Shown here: one piece after another, positions 16,728 to 26,293 of the stretch
Numbering within the stretch: the first letter of the stretch is position 1
Layout: every line of letters starts with the position of its first letter
NCBI GenBank assembly: GCA_017428725.1
Contig: JAFRQH010000030.1
Location: 26,959-90,958, forward strand
Length of the DNA stretch: 64,000 nt
Source of the DNA: Bacteroidales bacterium
GTDB taxonomy: Bacteria; Bacteroidota; Bacteroidia; Bacteroidales; UBA932
Direction: 5' to 3'
Made by a program: the position numbers and the translations under genes
The notes under the pieces: model-generated
What the model saw: the letters and a program-made list of their open reading frames with translations, nothing else
The model's database searches: none
Told to the model about the DNA's origin: nothing

Positions 16728-17021
16728 TTAATAGAAAGTTTCAATACTCCAGACAAAGGCCCGGAGCCCCAGGTCCGGAGCTTCCTCGTCCTTGGACTTG
16801 AGCGCGGCGAGCAGCGGCTCCACCTTCTCGTCCTTCATCATCACGAGCAGGGCGTGGTTCATCTCGGGCCACGCGTGGTTGCCGAAACGCGGGTAGCCGT
16901 TGAAGCCGCCCTTGCCCTCGACGTCCTCCCAGCGGGTGAAGCCCCGCTGGCCGTGGGCGGCGAGCAGGTCCACGATCTCTTCATTGTATGCCTGGTTGTA
17001 GGCGATGAACATGGCTTTCAT
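16728..17021 (-). CDS. Small PII-like protein encoded at the end of the RND efflux operon
   Basis: 97 residues from ATG 17021, overlapping the permease gene by 4 bases. The sequence starts MKAMFIAYNQAYNEEIVDLL, then RGFTRWEDVEGKGGFNGYPR with HAWPEMNHALLVMM and GLRAFVWSIETFY at the end. The fold pattern (beta-alpha-beta with a glycine-rich T-loop-like stretch) resembles PII-type small regulators; I recall such genes beside RND pumps in Bacteroides. Conserved His/Trp residues could bind a ligand. A role in sensing or tuning the pump is inferred from position only. Confidence 0.7.
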   Translation of the reverse strand: MKAMFIAYNQAYNEEIVDLLAAHGQRGFTRWEDVEGKGGFNGYPRFGNHAWPEMNHALLVMMKDEKVEPLLAALKSKDEEAPDLGLRAFVWSIETFY

Positions 17022-20000
17022 TTCTTGTTCCTCCTTTTTTCCATCCGGGTGGTGAACGAGCAGTAGACCGTCGGGATCAGCACGAGGGTGATGAGCGTGG
17101 AGATGGTCAGGCCCCAGCACACCGTGACACCCAGCGAGCGCCACAGCTCCGAGCCCTCGCCCGTGCCGACGGCCATCGGAAGCATACCCAGGACCGTGGT
17201 GAGCGTGGTCATCAGGATCGGGCGCAGACGGCTCTTGGCGGCCGTCGTGGAAGCGTCGCGGATGTTCATCCCGCGCTCGCGGCACAGGATCGTGTAGTCG
17301 ATCAGCACGATGCCGTTCTTCACCACGATACCGATCAGGATGATGATGCCGATGATGGACATCACCCCGAGCGCCAGGCCGTTGATGCGCAAGCCGAGCA
17401 GCACGCCCACCAGGGCGAACGGCACGGAGAACATGATCACGAACGGGGCCATCAGCGACTCGAACTGCGAGGCCATCACCATATAGACGAGCAGGATCAT
17501 CAGCACGATTAGCAGCAGCATCTGGCCGAACATCTCCTGCTGGTCCTCATAGTCGCCGGCGATCACCGTGGAGAGCGTGGAGGGGATCTCCGTGTTGTCG
17601 ATCACGCGCTGCGCCGCCGCCACGGCGTCGCTCAGCGCGGCGCCCTTGGCCACGATGCCCGTGACCGTGATCAGGCGGGAGCGGTCCTTGCGCTCGATGG
17701 TCGGCGGCACCAGGCCCTCGACCACCGTGCCGAGCTCCTTCATCCGCACGGTCGCACCGGCGGGCGTGGTCACGGTGATGTTCTCCATATCTTCCACGCT
17801 GGTGCGGAACTGCGGCGCATAGCGGACGCGGATGTTGTACTCCTCGCCGTCCTCGCGGTAGAGCGAAGCCACGGTGCCGCTCATCGCGGCGCTGAAGGCC
17901 GAAGCGGCGGTCGTGGAATTCAGGCCGTTGAGCGCCAGCTTGGTGCGGTCGAAATCCATCTGCAGCTCCGGGGTGTACTCCTCGCGGCTGATGGTCACCT
18001 GCGTATAGGACGGATCCTGCATCATCTTCTGCTGCAGCTCCTGGGCCACGCGGTCCGTCTCGGCGAAGTCGTAGCCATAGACCTCGACGTCCACCGTGGA
18101 GGCACCGCCCATACCCATCCCCTCCGAGACCAGAGCCTGGCGGATTTCGGGATATCGGGCACAGATGCCGCGCAGCACGTCCGCGATCTCTGCGGCGGAG
18201 CGCTTGCGCGTACTGGAAGTGCCGATGTTGATGTTCATCGAGAGGATGTGCGTGCCGTTGCTCTGCATGCTCGCGAAGGTGTTGTCCGTATCGGCCTGGC
18301 CGAAGGTGGCGTTGAGCACCTGGATCTCCGGGACGGCCTCGCGGATGTCGGCGTAGATGCGCTCGTAGAAGTCACGCGTGACATCTTGGGCCGTACCCAT
18401 CGGAAGGTTGATCGTGACCGTGAGGCGCTCGGAGTCGCCGCGCGGGAAGTATTCGGTCTTGAGCCCCGGGGCCAGCAGGGCCATCGCCAGCACGAACATC
18501 GCCGCGAAGCCCAGGATCACGACCTTGCGGCGCTTGGTGGCCCAGTGGATCACGTGCGCATAACCGCGGGATATCTTGTCGATGAACTTGTTGATCGGGA
18601 TGAAGACGGCGTTGTAGAGCTTGCCGTGACTGACATCCCGCTTGAGCAGGCGCGAGCACAGCATCGGCACGAAGGTCAGGGCGGCCGTCGTGGACACGAT
18701 CATGATGATCGAGACGATCCAGCCCAGCTGCTTGAACATGATGCCGGCCATCCCGCGGATCATCGTCAGCGGGAGGAACACGCAGAGCATCGTGAGCGTG
18801 GAGGCGATGACGGAGATGCCCACCTCGCCCGTGCCGTGGACGGCGGCCTCCTTGGGCTTCTCCCCGCGTGCTATGTGCGTGGATATGTTCTCCAGGACCA
18901 CGATGGCGTCGTCCACGACCATGCCGATGGCGATGGCCAGGGCCGACATCGAGATGATGTTGAGCGTGTTGCCCGTGGCATAGAGGTACATCAGCGAGGC
19001 CAGCAGGGCCAGCGGGATGGACAGGACGATGATAATGGTGGACTTCCAGTTCCCCAGGAACAGGAAGACCACGAGCATCACCACCAGGAAGGTGATGATG
19101 ATGGTCTCAATCAGGGTGTTGATCGTATTGATGATCTCCCGGGAGCCATCCACGATGGTCGTGATCTTGACGTCCGACGGGAGGGTCTTCTCGATCTGGG
19201 CCATCTGCTTCTTGATGCCGCGGATGACGTTGACGATGTTGGCGCCGCTCTGGCGCTGGATGATGATGCGGGCGGCGCGGACGCCGTTGGTGTAGGACTC
19301 CTGCTCACGCTCCTGCTGGCCGTCCGTCACCGTGGCGACGTCGCGCAGGTAGACGGCCCGGCCGTTCGCTGCGCCGACCACCACGTCCAGCAGTTCGGAC
19401 GGGTCGCCGAACTCCTTCTGCACACGCAGGGTGTAGGTGTCGGAGCCGATGTCGATGTTGCCCGAAGGGAGGTTGCGGTTCTCGGCCGAAATCACGGCGG
19501 CGATGGTACTGATACTCAGCCCGTAAGCCTGCAGCTTGGTGGGGTCGCAGTAGACCTGGATCTCGCGGCTGGGGGCGCCGCTGACCGACACCGTGCCCAC
19601 GCCGGGCACGCGCGCCAGGGGCGTGGCCACCTTGTCGTCCAGGATCTTGTCCAGCCCGGACAGGCTCTCGTCCGCCGTGGCGGAGAGCATCATGATCGGC
19701 ATGTCCGCCGCACTGAACTTGAAGATGACCGGCATCGACACGCCGTCGGGCAGCATGGAGTTGACCATGTCCAGCTTGTCGCGGACGCTGTTGGTCGCCG
19801 CCTCGATGTCCACGCCATAGTTGAAGGTCAGGGTCAGCAGGGAGATGTTCTCCTTGGACTGGGAGTTCAGCTCCTTGAGGTCCTCGACGCCGTTTAGGGC
19901 GTTCTCGAGGACCTTGGTGAGGTTGGTCTCGATATCCTGCGCGTTGGCTCCCTGGTAGGAGGACATCACCATGATCGTGTTGGAGTCGAACTCCGGGAAC

Positions 20001-20107
20001 TGCGCGATCGAGGTCTGGGACAGCGAGTACAGACCCAGGATCGCCAGGGCGACGAACAACAGGGAGGTCGTGACGGGATGCTCGACCGCCGAACGGTAGA
20101 TACTCAT
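17018..20107 (-). CDS. RND efflux pump inner-membrane permease (HAE1/AcrB type)
   Basis: 1029 residues, full length. The N-terminus is MSIYRSAVEHPVTTSLLFVA (first transmembrane helix), and there are two halves of six helices with large periplasmic loops. The proton-relay acidic pair is present in IAIGMVVDDAIVVLEN. Exports hydrophobic or amphiphilic compounds using the proton gradient, working with the adaptor and TolC-like protein encoded just upstream. Overlaps both neighbours by 4 bases. Substrate range cannot be predicted. Confidence 0.95.
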   Translation of the reverse strand: MSIYRSAVEHPVTTSLLFVALAILGLYSLSQTSIAQFPEFDSNTIMVMSSYQGANAQDIETNLTKVLENALNGVEDLKELNSQSKENISLLTLTFNYGVDIEAATNSVRDKLDMVNSMLPDGVSMPVIFKFSAADMPIMMLSATADESLSGLDKILDDKVATPLARVPGVGTVSVSGAPSREIQVYCDPTKLQAYGLSISTIAAVISAENRNLPSGNIDIGSDTYTLRVQKEFGDPSELLDVVVGAANGRAVYLRDVATVTDGQQEREQESYTNGVRAARIIIQRQSGANIVNVIRGIKKQMAQIEKTLPSDVKITTIVDGSREIINTINTLIETIIITFLVVMLVVFLFLGNWKSTIIIVLSIPLALLASLMYLYATGNTLNIISMSALAIAIGMVVDDAIVVLENISTHIARGEKPKEAAVHGTGEVGISVIASTLTMLCVFLPLTMIRGMAGIMFKQLGWIVSIIMIVSTTAALTFVPMLCSRLLKRDVSHGKLYNAVFIPINKFIDKISRGYAHVIHWATKRRKVVILGFAAMFVLAMALLAPGLKTEYFPRGDSERLTVTINLPMGTAQDVTRDFYERIYADIREAVPEIQVLNATFGQADTDNTFASMQSNGTHILSMNINIGTSSTRKRSAAEIADVLRGICARYPEIRQALVSEGMGMGGASTVDVEVYGYDFAETDRVAQELQQKMMQDPSYTQVTISREEYTPELQMDFDRTKLALNGLNSTTAASAFSAAMSGTVASLYREDGEEYNIRVRYAPQFRTSVEDMENITVTTPAGATVRMKELGTVVEGLVPPTIERKDRSRLITVTGIVAKGAALSDAVAAAQRVIDNTEIPSTLSTVIAGDYEDQQEMFGQMLLLIVLMILLVYMVMASQFESLMAPFVIMFSVPFALVGVLLGLRINGLALGVMSIIGIIILIGIVVKNGIVLIDYTILCRERGMNIRDASTTAAKSRLRPILMTTLTTVLGMLPMAVGTGEGSELWRSLGVTVCWGLTISTLITLVLIPTVYCSFTTRMEKRRNKK

Positions 20108-21138
20108 CGCCGGACCTCCACTTTATCGCCGGACTTGAGGTTGGTGTGGCCGCCGGTGAGCACCTGCTCGCCCTCCTCCAGGCCGGAAAGGATCTCGTAG
20201 TTCGTGCCGAAGTGACGGCCCGGGGTCACCATCCGGATGGACACCGTGTCGTCGGCGCCCAGCACATAGACGATGCGCTGGCCGGAGCCCTGCTGCTTGA
20301 GGACGGCGGCGTCCGGGACGACGATGCTGTCGTTGGCGCCGAAGTTCACGGTCACGCGGGCGTACATCCCGGGACGGAGCTCACGGTTGGTATTGGGGAC
20401 GCGCACCTCCGCATTGAAGGTGTGCGTGACGGCGTCCATCGTCGGATAGAGCCGCACGATGGAGCCGGTATACACTTTGCCGGGGATGGCGTCCACCGTC
20501 AGGGAGACCTTGTCGCCGCGCTTGACGCGGGTGTAATCCATCTCGGAGATGGGCACCAGGAGCTTGACCGGGGTGATCTGCTGGACCGTGTAGATGGGCT
20601 GGGCCATCGCGTACATGTCGCCGCGGTCGTAGTTGCGGGCGGACACCACGCCGCCCACGGGGGCGCGCAGGATGGTGTTCTCCAGCAGGTTGGCATAGCT
20701 GCTCTTGGACACGTTGAAGGCCAGTTCGAGCGCCTCGTAGTCCGACTGCGAGACACCGCCCTCGTCGAGGAGCTGCTTCACGCGCGCCAGCTCGGTCTCG
20801 TCGTTCTTGAGTTTGAGGCCGGCCTGGTCGAGCTGGACGCGGTCCATCTCGGCGAGGACCTGGCCGGCGGACACGAAGTCGCCGACCTCGACGTTGAGCT
20901 TCTGGATGCGCCCGCCGCTCTGCGGGGCGATGTTGTTGACCACGTTGGCCTGGACGCTGGAAGTATACACGGCGTCCTGGGGGACCTGCTGGCGGACGGC
21001 GGCGGCCACGGACACGACCGGAGTCACCGGACCCGTCATCCCCGGCATCCCGGGGGCCGGCTCGGAGGTCTTGTTCCGGCCGCAGCCTGCGCAGACCAGC
21101 GCGCAGAGGGCCACTCCCATCAAAACTTGCTTATTCAT
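20104..21138 (-). CDS. RND efflux periplasmic adaptor (membrane-fusion protein)
   Basis: 344 residues. Lipoprotein signal MNKQVLMGVALCALVCAGC is followed by the barrel-sandwich/lipoyl half (NNIAPQSGGRIQKLNVEVGD), a helical hairpin around residues 95-150, the second lipoyl half (LRAPVGGVVSARNYDRGDMY), a beta-barrel and a membrane-proximal domain. Bridges the permease and the outer-membrane channel. It overlaps both neighbours by 4 bases. Confidence 0.93.
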   Translation of the reverse strand: MNKQVLMGVALCALVCAGCGRNKTSEPAPGMPGMTGPVTPVVSVAAAVRQQVPQDAVYTSSVQANVVNNIAPQSGGRIQKLNVEVGDFVSAGQVLAEMDRVQLDQAGLKLKNDETELARVKQLLDEGGVSQSDYEALELAFNVSKSSYANLLENTILRAPVGGVVSARNYDRGDMYAMAQPIYTVQQITPVKLLVPISEMDYTRVKRGDKVSLTVDAIPGKVYTGSIVRLYPTMDAVTHTFNAEVRVPNTNRELRPGMYARVTVNFGANDSIVVPDAAVLKQQGSGQRIVYVLGADDTVSIRMVTPGRHFGTNYEILSGLEEGEQVLTGGHTNLKSGDKVEVRR

Positions 21139-22631
21139 TTGCTGTATGTTTTATTCAGTTGGACGTTGCCGTCGGCATCGATGAAATCCGCGCCGAGGGT
21201 GTTCTCGAGATTGGCCTTGGCCACCACGAAGTTGTAGACGGCCTGCGAGACGCCGAGCCGGGCCTGGGTCAGGGCCAGCTGCGCGTCGTTGAGGTCGGTC
21301 AGGGTACTGCGGCCGACATCGTACGACTTGGAAGCGATGTCGTAGGCCTTCTGCGCCGTCCCGGCGGCACTCTCCGCCGAGCCGTAGCTGCGCATCGCCG
21401 TCTCCATCTGGTTGAGGTACTGGCGGATGGCGATCTTGAGCTGGCGCTCGGTGTTGGTCCGCTGGATCTCCAGCTCGTCGGCCTGCACCCGGGCCTGGCG
21501 CACGGCGTTGAGCCGCTGGCCGCCCGAGAAGATCGGGATGGAGAGGCTCACCCCCACAAAAGAGTACGGTGACCACTTGAACTCACTGAACTTGAAGTCG
21601 TTGGTCATCGCGTTGATGCTGTAGTTGAAATTCAGCGAGAGCGACGGCAGGTAAGCGTACTGCTGGGCCCTGATGGTAGCGGCGAGCTGCTCCGCCTGGA
21701 TGGCGAGCTGGCGCATCGTGCTGTTGCCGTCCAGCGACAGCTCCCCGGATTCGTGCAGGTCATAGAGCATGTGCCCAGCATAGTCTCCCAACGCACCGGC
21801 CACGTCGATGTTCTCGTCCAGGTCCACGCCCATCACGGCCTTGAGCTGCCACAGCGACAGGACCACGGAGCTCTCGGCGTCGTAGACGTTCGGGATGGCG
21901 GCGGCGAGCGTGGTCTTGGCGCGGGTCAGGTCCAGTTCGGACGCCTTCTGGGCGTTGTAGCGGCGCTGGATGTGCTCGAGGTTCGCCAGCGCATTCTCAT
22001 AGGCGGATTTGTAGACCTCGAATGCCTCGCGCGCCAGCAGGCAGGCGAAGAAGGCCTGCTTGACCTGACCCACCGTCTCCAGGCGCGAGCTGCGCGCCTT
22101 CTCGACAGCGAGCTCCACACCCTGCGCAGAGATGCGGATGTTCTCCCAGAGCTGCGCGTTGACCAGCGGCATCGAGGCCGACAGGCCGGCGGACCACGTG
22201 TTCCAGCGGCCTACGGAGAATCCCTCGTTCGACGAAGAGGACTCGCTCTCGTCGGGCTTGGCCGGGGTCGGGAACGGCACGTCCGGATGCTGGGCGTACA
22301 ACGGCAGCAGGTAGGTTGCCATCGTCTCGGCCAGCATGCTGGACATATCGAATCCGCCGCCGTCCATGTACATCACCTGTTTCTTGATGGTGCGCTGGTA
22401 CGAGGCGGAGCCGTTGATCTGCGGGAAGAGGGACGCGTACGTGCCTTTGCGGGCATAGCCGGTCCGCTCGACTTCCTTGTCTGCCACTTTGACAGACGCA
22501 TTCTCGCTCAGGGCGATCCGGATGGCATCCTCCAGGGTGAGGAGCGTCGGCGCGGAGGTGGTGTCGGCCACCTGGGCGAGGGCGAGCACGGGAAGGAAGA
22601 AAGAAACTACTAACGATATTGTTTTTCTCAT
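21135..22631 (-). CDS. TolC-family outer-membrane efflux channel
   Basis: 498 residues. Signal peptide MRKTISLVVSFFLPVLALAQ is followed by two tandem OEP repeats with long helices (for example LTLEDAIRIALSENASVKVA and SKSYDVGRSTLTDLNDAQLA). Forms the outer-membrane exit duct of the RND pump. First gene of the operon, with a -7 box 17 bases upstream. No TetR or other regulator is encoded beside it. Confidence 0.93.
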   Translation of the reverse strand: MRKTISLVVSFFLPVLALAQVADTTSAPTLLTLEDAIRIALSENASVKVADKEVERTGYARKGTYASLFPQINGSASYQRTIKKQVMYMDGGGFDMSSMLAETMATYLLPLYAQHPDVPFPTPAKPDESESSSSNEGFSVGRWNTWSAGLSASMPLVNAQLWENIRISAQGVELAVEKARSSRLETVGQVKQAFFACLLAREAFEVYKSAYENALANLEHIQRRYNAQKASELDLTRAKTTLAAAIPNVYDAESSVVLSLWQLKAVMGVDLDENIDVAGALGDYAGHMLYDLHESGELSLDGNSTMRQLAIQAEQLAATIRAQQYAYLPSLSLNFNYSINAMTNDFKFSEFKWSPYSFVGVSLSIPIFSGGQRLNAVRQARVQADELEIQRTNTERQLKIAIRQYLNQMETAMRSYGSAESAAGTAQKAYDIASKSYDVGRSTLTDLNDAQLALTQARLGVSQAVYNFVVAKANLENTLGADFIDADGNVQLNKTYSK

Positions 22632-22648
22632 ATAAATCTAAACGCGCG

Positions 22649-22656
22649 CAAAGATA
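22649..22656 (-). promoter_or_regulatory. -7 box of the RND efflux operon
   Basis: TATCTTTG read leftward, 17 bases before the TolC-like start; no clear -33. Confidence 0.6.
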
Positions 22657-22699
22657 TGCAAAATTTACACCATACGGACGGTCTGTACGCATTAATTCG

Positions 22700-22707
22700 T
22701 ATATTTG
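22700..22707 (+). promoter_or_regulatory. -7 box of lgt
   Basis: TATATTTG, 20 bases before the lgt ATG; divergent from the efflux promoter with about 43 bases between the two boxes. Confidence 0.6.
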
Positions 22708-22727
22708 CCCGGATAAACCATTGCTCT

Positions 22728-23606
22728 ATGCTGAACCTTCTCTACGTGCACTGGCACGTCAATCCCATACTCTTCCACATCGGGTCGCTGGAGATCCGCT
22801 GGTACGGCCTGCTGTTCGTCTCCGGCTTCGTGATCGGCTGGTACCTCTTCAAGTGGTTCTTCACCCGCGAGAAGGTGGACACCAAACTGATGGACCCGCT
22901 GCTCTACACCCTGCTGATCGCCACGATCGTGGGCGCCCGGCTCGGTCACTGCATCTTCTACCAGCCCGATTACTACTTCGGCTCCTGGGCCGGATTCTGG
23001 GAAATCTTCATGCCCTGGAAGGGTGGGCTCGCCAGCCACGGCGGCGCCATCGCCCTGCTCCTTGCAATGTGGTGGTTCGCCGTGCATTACGGCCGCAAGA
23101 ACGACTTTGATTTCCTCTGGATCATGGACCGGCTGTGCATCACCGTCGCCTTCGCCGGCTGCATGATCCGCCTGGGCAACCTCTTCAACTCCGAGATCTA
23201 CGGCGACGTGACCACGCTCCCCTGGGGATTCATCTTCGACCTGCGCGGCGAGACCGAGCCCAAGCACCCGACCCAGTTATACGAAGCCCTTTCCTACCTA
23301 CTGCTCGGTTTGGCTCTGGTCTGGGTCTACAAATACAAATTGGACAAGGTCCACCGCGGCTTCTTCTTCGGCCTCTTCCTGCTGGGCTGCTTCGGCAGCC
23401 GCTTCCTGATCGAGTTCATCAAGGAGCCGCAGGTGGAGTTCGAACAGACGATGGCCCTGGACATGGGCCAGATCCTCTCCATCCCCTTCATCCTCGCCGG
23501 CATCGGCCTGCTGGTCTACGCCGCAAAAGCCAAAAAACCGGCCGCGGTGGTGCACCCGCAGCCGGTCAGGAAGGAGCCGACGCACTTCGCGCGTCCGCTC
23601 AATTAA
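22728..23606 (+). CDS. lgt: Prolipoprotein diacylglyceryl transferase
   Basis: 292 residues from ATG 22728 (MLNLLYVHWHVNPILF); the longer frame crosses the promoter. Integral inner-membrane enzyme that adds diacylglycerol to the lipobox Cys. Signature motifs are GGLASHGGAIALLL (the essential His), RLGNLFNSEIYG and HPTQLYE. About seven transmembrane helices. It serves the many lipoproteins in this window. The stop overlaps the stop of the convergent lipoprotein gene by 4 bases. Confidence 0.95.
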   Translation: MLNLLYVHWHVNPILFHIGSLEIRWYGLLFVSGFVIGWYLFKWFFTREKVDTKLMDPLLYTLLIATIVGARLGHCIFYQPDYYFGSWAGFWEIFMPWKGGLASHGGAIALLLAMWWFAVHYGRKNDFDFLWIMDRLCITVAFAGCMIRLGNLFNSEIYGDVTTLPWGFIFDLRGETEPKHPTQLYEALSYLLLGLALVWVYKYKLDKVHRGFFFGLFLLGCFGSRFLIEFIKEPQVEFEQTMALDMGQILSIPFILAGIGLLVYAAKAKKPAAVVHPQPVRKEPTHFARPLN

Positions 23607-24949
23607 TCGTATTCGATATCCTCGTCCGCGTCCAGCAAGCTGATGTCGCGGAACTCCGTCCCCGAAGGGAAGAGGTCCGCGCCGGACAGCGTAATCTCAT
23701 AGGAGAGACCGACTTCGCGGGCGCTGAAGCGCCCTTTGCGCTCCCGCTCATCCACCTTGAAGTCCGCTCCGTCCTGGCGGGCGAGGCGGCTGAGTACGAA
23801 GCGGAAACGGTCCAGCCCGTCAGTGCGTTCGAGCTCGTAGAACGAGCCGCTGCCGAACTCCTCCAGCGAGCTGTCGGCGCCGTAGCGGTTGAGGTAGAAC
23901 TGCCAGTCCGGCGTGAGGTCCACCTCGATCGTGGCATCGCCGTCCTGGGCGACATATAAGCCGTAGTCCAGGAACTGGGGCAGTTCCGTGCGCTCGCCGC
24001 GGGCGTCCAGCGCGTAGATGGTCTGGTACTCATAGTAAGTCTCGCCGTCCACCTCGTACGGACCGCCGCCTCCCTGCTCGAATCCCACCACGTCCTTGAA
24101 GGACGGCAGCGGAGCGCTGAGCACCGGCTCGCCGTGCTGCATCGCGTAGAAGACCGAGCATTTCTTGACCTCGCCGTTCTCCATCACCACGCAGGCAACC
24201 GGATTGTAATCCTGGCCGATCGTGCCGAGGAAGACCCCTTTGCACAGGCCGTTGATGCCGGAGAATTCGTTGTCGCCGTCGTTGATCCGGAAGCTGTCCC
24301 CGTCGTACCCGAGGGCGGCCAGCGGTCCCTGGCTGAGGGTCAGCACCGGGCGGCCCGCCTCCAGGCGGAGCCGGATTCCGAGGTCGCGGTCCTCGAAGTC
24401 CGTACCGTAATCGAAGTAGGTATAGCCCTCCATCGGGGCCGGAATGGGCAGCGAGATGTCGCGCACGCCCCCACCGACCGTCACCTGCAGGGCGCCGCTC
24501 TTCTTGTCGGTCTGCGGGACGTAGGTCAGCGTGCGGCCCGATGCATCCGTACAGATGATCCGGGTGTTGGGATCATAGAAATTGTTGTGGACCAGCACCG
24601 GCTTGCCCGCCCCGCTGTAGAAGACGCGGCGGCTCTCATCCGAGACGAAGGAGCCGTCCTCCTCGACCGTCAGGACCGTCTGCGCGTCCCGCGGGACGAC
24701 CAGATAGATCTCGCGGCCCATCGCGGCGTCCACCTGCACCGCCTCCACGATCTCGGGGAAGTTGCGGGTGAGCCGGACATAAGACGGGGCCGCCTTGAAC
24801 GTGGAGAACGAATCATAGTAGCCCAGGAAGGCAACGGCCATCCGCTCGCCTTCCTGCCACTCGATCCGATCTGCGGCTTTGCGTCCGGTACAGGCAAAAA
24901 GGGCCGGCAGCAGCAATGCCGCCAGCCCGATTCGGAGGATTCTTTCCAC
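23603..24949 (-). CDS. Predicted lipoprotein of unknown function
   Basis: 448 residues. Lipoprotein signal peptide with Cys20 (ALFACTG) is followed by a predominantly beta protein, rich in Asp, Glu and Tyr, with no motif I recognise. Segments such as GYTYFDYGTDFEDRDLGIRL and DYGLYVAQDGDATIEVDL suggest beta-sandwich or surface-domain strands. It starts 11 bases after the pgk stop and is probably in the pgk transcript, which is odd for an envelope protein. I cannot suggest a function. Confidence 0.8.
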   Translation of the reverse strand: MERILRIGLAALLLPALFACTGRKAADRIEWQEGERMAVAFLGYYDSFSTFKAAPSYVRLTRNFPEIVEAVQVDAAMGREIYLVVPRDAQTVLTVEEDGSFVSDESRRVFYSGAGKPVLVHNNFYDPNTRIICTDASGRTLTYVPQTDKKSGALQVTVGGGVRDISLPIPAPMEGYTYFDYGTDFEDRDLGIRLRLEAGRPVLTLSQGPLAALGYDGDSFRINDGDNEFSGINGLCKGVFLGTIGQDYNPVACVVMENGEVKKCSVFYAMQHGEPVLSAPLPSFKDVVGFEQGGGGPYEVDGETYYEYQTIYALDARGERTELPQFLDYGLYVAQDGDATIEVDLTPDWQFYLNRYGADSSLEEFGSGSFYELERTDGLDRFRFVLSRLARQDGADFKVDERERKGRFSAREVGLSYEITLSGADLFPSGTEFRDISLLDADEDIEYD

Positions 24950-24960
24950 GGTCGGGAGGT

Positions 24961-26214
24961 TTAGCCGCGGATCGCGGCGATACCCGGGAGATCTTTGCCC
25001 TCGAGGGCCTCAAGCATGGCGCCGCCGCCGGTGGACACGTAGCTCACCTTGTCGGCGTAGCCCATCTGGGTCACGGCTGCGACGGAGTCGCCGCCGCCCA
25101 CGAGCGTGTAGGCACCCTTGGCCGTGGCCTCGGCGAGGTCCTCGGCGATCTGGAGCGTACCCTTGGCGAAGGTCGGCATCTCGAAGACACCCACGGGGCC
25201 GTTCCAGAGGATGGTCTTGGAGCCCAGGATGACTTCCTTCCAGGTCGCAAGCGACTCGGCGCCGGCATCCATGCCCTCCCAGCCGTCGGGAATGGCGTTG
25301 GACGGGACGACCTGCGTGTTGGCCTCGTTGCTGAAGTCGTCAGCCACGACGGTCTGGGTGGAGAGATAGATCTTGACGCCCTTCTCCTTGGCCTTGGCGA
25401 GGATCTCGAGCGCCTGCGGCATGAGGTCGTCCTCGTGCAGGGAGTTGCCGATCTGTCCGCCCTTGGCCTTGATGAAGGTATAGCCCATACCGCCGCCGAT
25501 GATGAGGTTGTCCACCTTCTCGAGCATATTCTCGAGCACGGCGAGCTTCGAGGAGACCTTGGATCCGCCGATGATGGCGGTGAAGGGACGCTGGGCGTTC
25601 TTGAGGACGTTGTCGATAGCCTTGATCTCACCCTCCATCAGATAGCCGAACATCTTGTCGTTGGGGAAGTAGTCGGCGATGAGGGCGGTGGAGCCGTGGG
25701 CGCGGTGGGCCGTGCCGAAGGCGTCGTTGATGTAGCAGTCGGCATAGGAGGCGAGGGTCTTGACGAAGCCCTTCTGGCTCTCCTTGACGGCCTTCTTGGC
25801 GGCCTTCTTCTCCTCGTCGGTGGCATCCTCGGCGAGCCCACGGGGCTTGCCTTCCTCCTCGGCGTAGAAGCGGAGGTTCTCGAGCAGCAGGGCCTCGCCC
25901 GGCTTCAGGGCTGCGACCTCGGCCTGGGCCTTCTGGCAGTCCGGAGCAAACTTCACCGGGGCACCGAGGCACTCGGCCACGTGATCCACGATGTGACGCA
26001 GGGAGAACTTGTCCGTCACTCCCTTCGGGCGCCCAAGGTGGGACATGATGATGAGGGAACCGCCCTTCTCAAGGACTTTCTTGAGGGTGGGCATCGCCCG
26101 GCGGATACGGGTGTCGTCCGTGATCTCGAACTTCTCGTTGAGGGGGACGTTGAAGTCTACGCGCACGATCGCCTTCTTGCCGGCGAAATCGTAGGTGTCA
26201 ATGTGTTGCTGCAT
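24961..26214 (-). CDS. pgk: Phosphoglycerate kinase
   Basis: 417 residues. Converts 1,3-bisphosphoglycerate and ADP to 3-phosphoglycerate and ATP in glycolysis. The substrate site appears as [19 protein letters not shown] and MSHLGRPKG, and the ATP site as GGSKVSSKL and [10 protein letters not shown] with the GGGDSVAA loop. The length is normal. Confidence 0.98.
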   Translation of the reverse strand: MQQHIDTYDFAGKKAIVRVDFNVPLNEKFEITDDTRIRRAMPTLKKVLEKGGSLIIMSHLGRPKGVTDKFSLRHIVDHVAECLGAPVKFAPDCQKAQAEVAALKPGEALLLENLRFYAEEEGKPRGLAEDATDEEKKAAKKAVKESQKGFVKTLASYADCYINDAFGTAHRAHGSTALIADYFPNDKMFGYLMEGEIKAIDNVLKNAQRPFTAIIGGSKVSSKLAVLENMLEKVDNLIIGGGMGYTFIKAKGGQIGNSLHEDDLMPQALEILAKAKEKGVKIYLSTQTVVADDFSNEANTQVVPSNAIPDGWEGMDAGAESLATWKEVILGSKTILWNGPVGVFEMPTFAKGTLQIAEDLAEATAKGAYTLVGGGDSVAAVTQMGYADKVSYVSTGGGAMLEALEGKDLPGIAAIRG

Positions 26215-26248
26215 AAGATATTAGTAAGTTAAAACGATTTCCGAACCA

Positions 26249-26256
26249 CAAATTTA
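26249..26256 (-). promoter_or_regulatory. -7 box of pgk
   Basis: TAAATTTG read leftward, 34 bases before the pgk start; no strong -33. Confidence 0.5.
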
Positions 26257-26293
26257 GCAATAATTTCCATAACTTCCACCCCTGCGGGCCGCA

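Noticed and set aside
22632..22727. A regulator or operator for the RND efflux operon in the divergent region
   Set aside because: The 96-base gap holds two opposing -7 boxes but no inverted repeat long enough to call an operator, and no TetR-like or MarR-like gene is adjacent.
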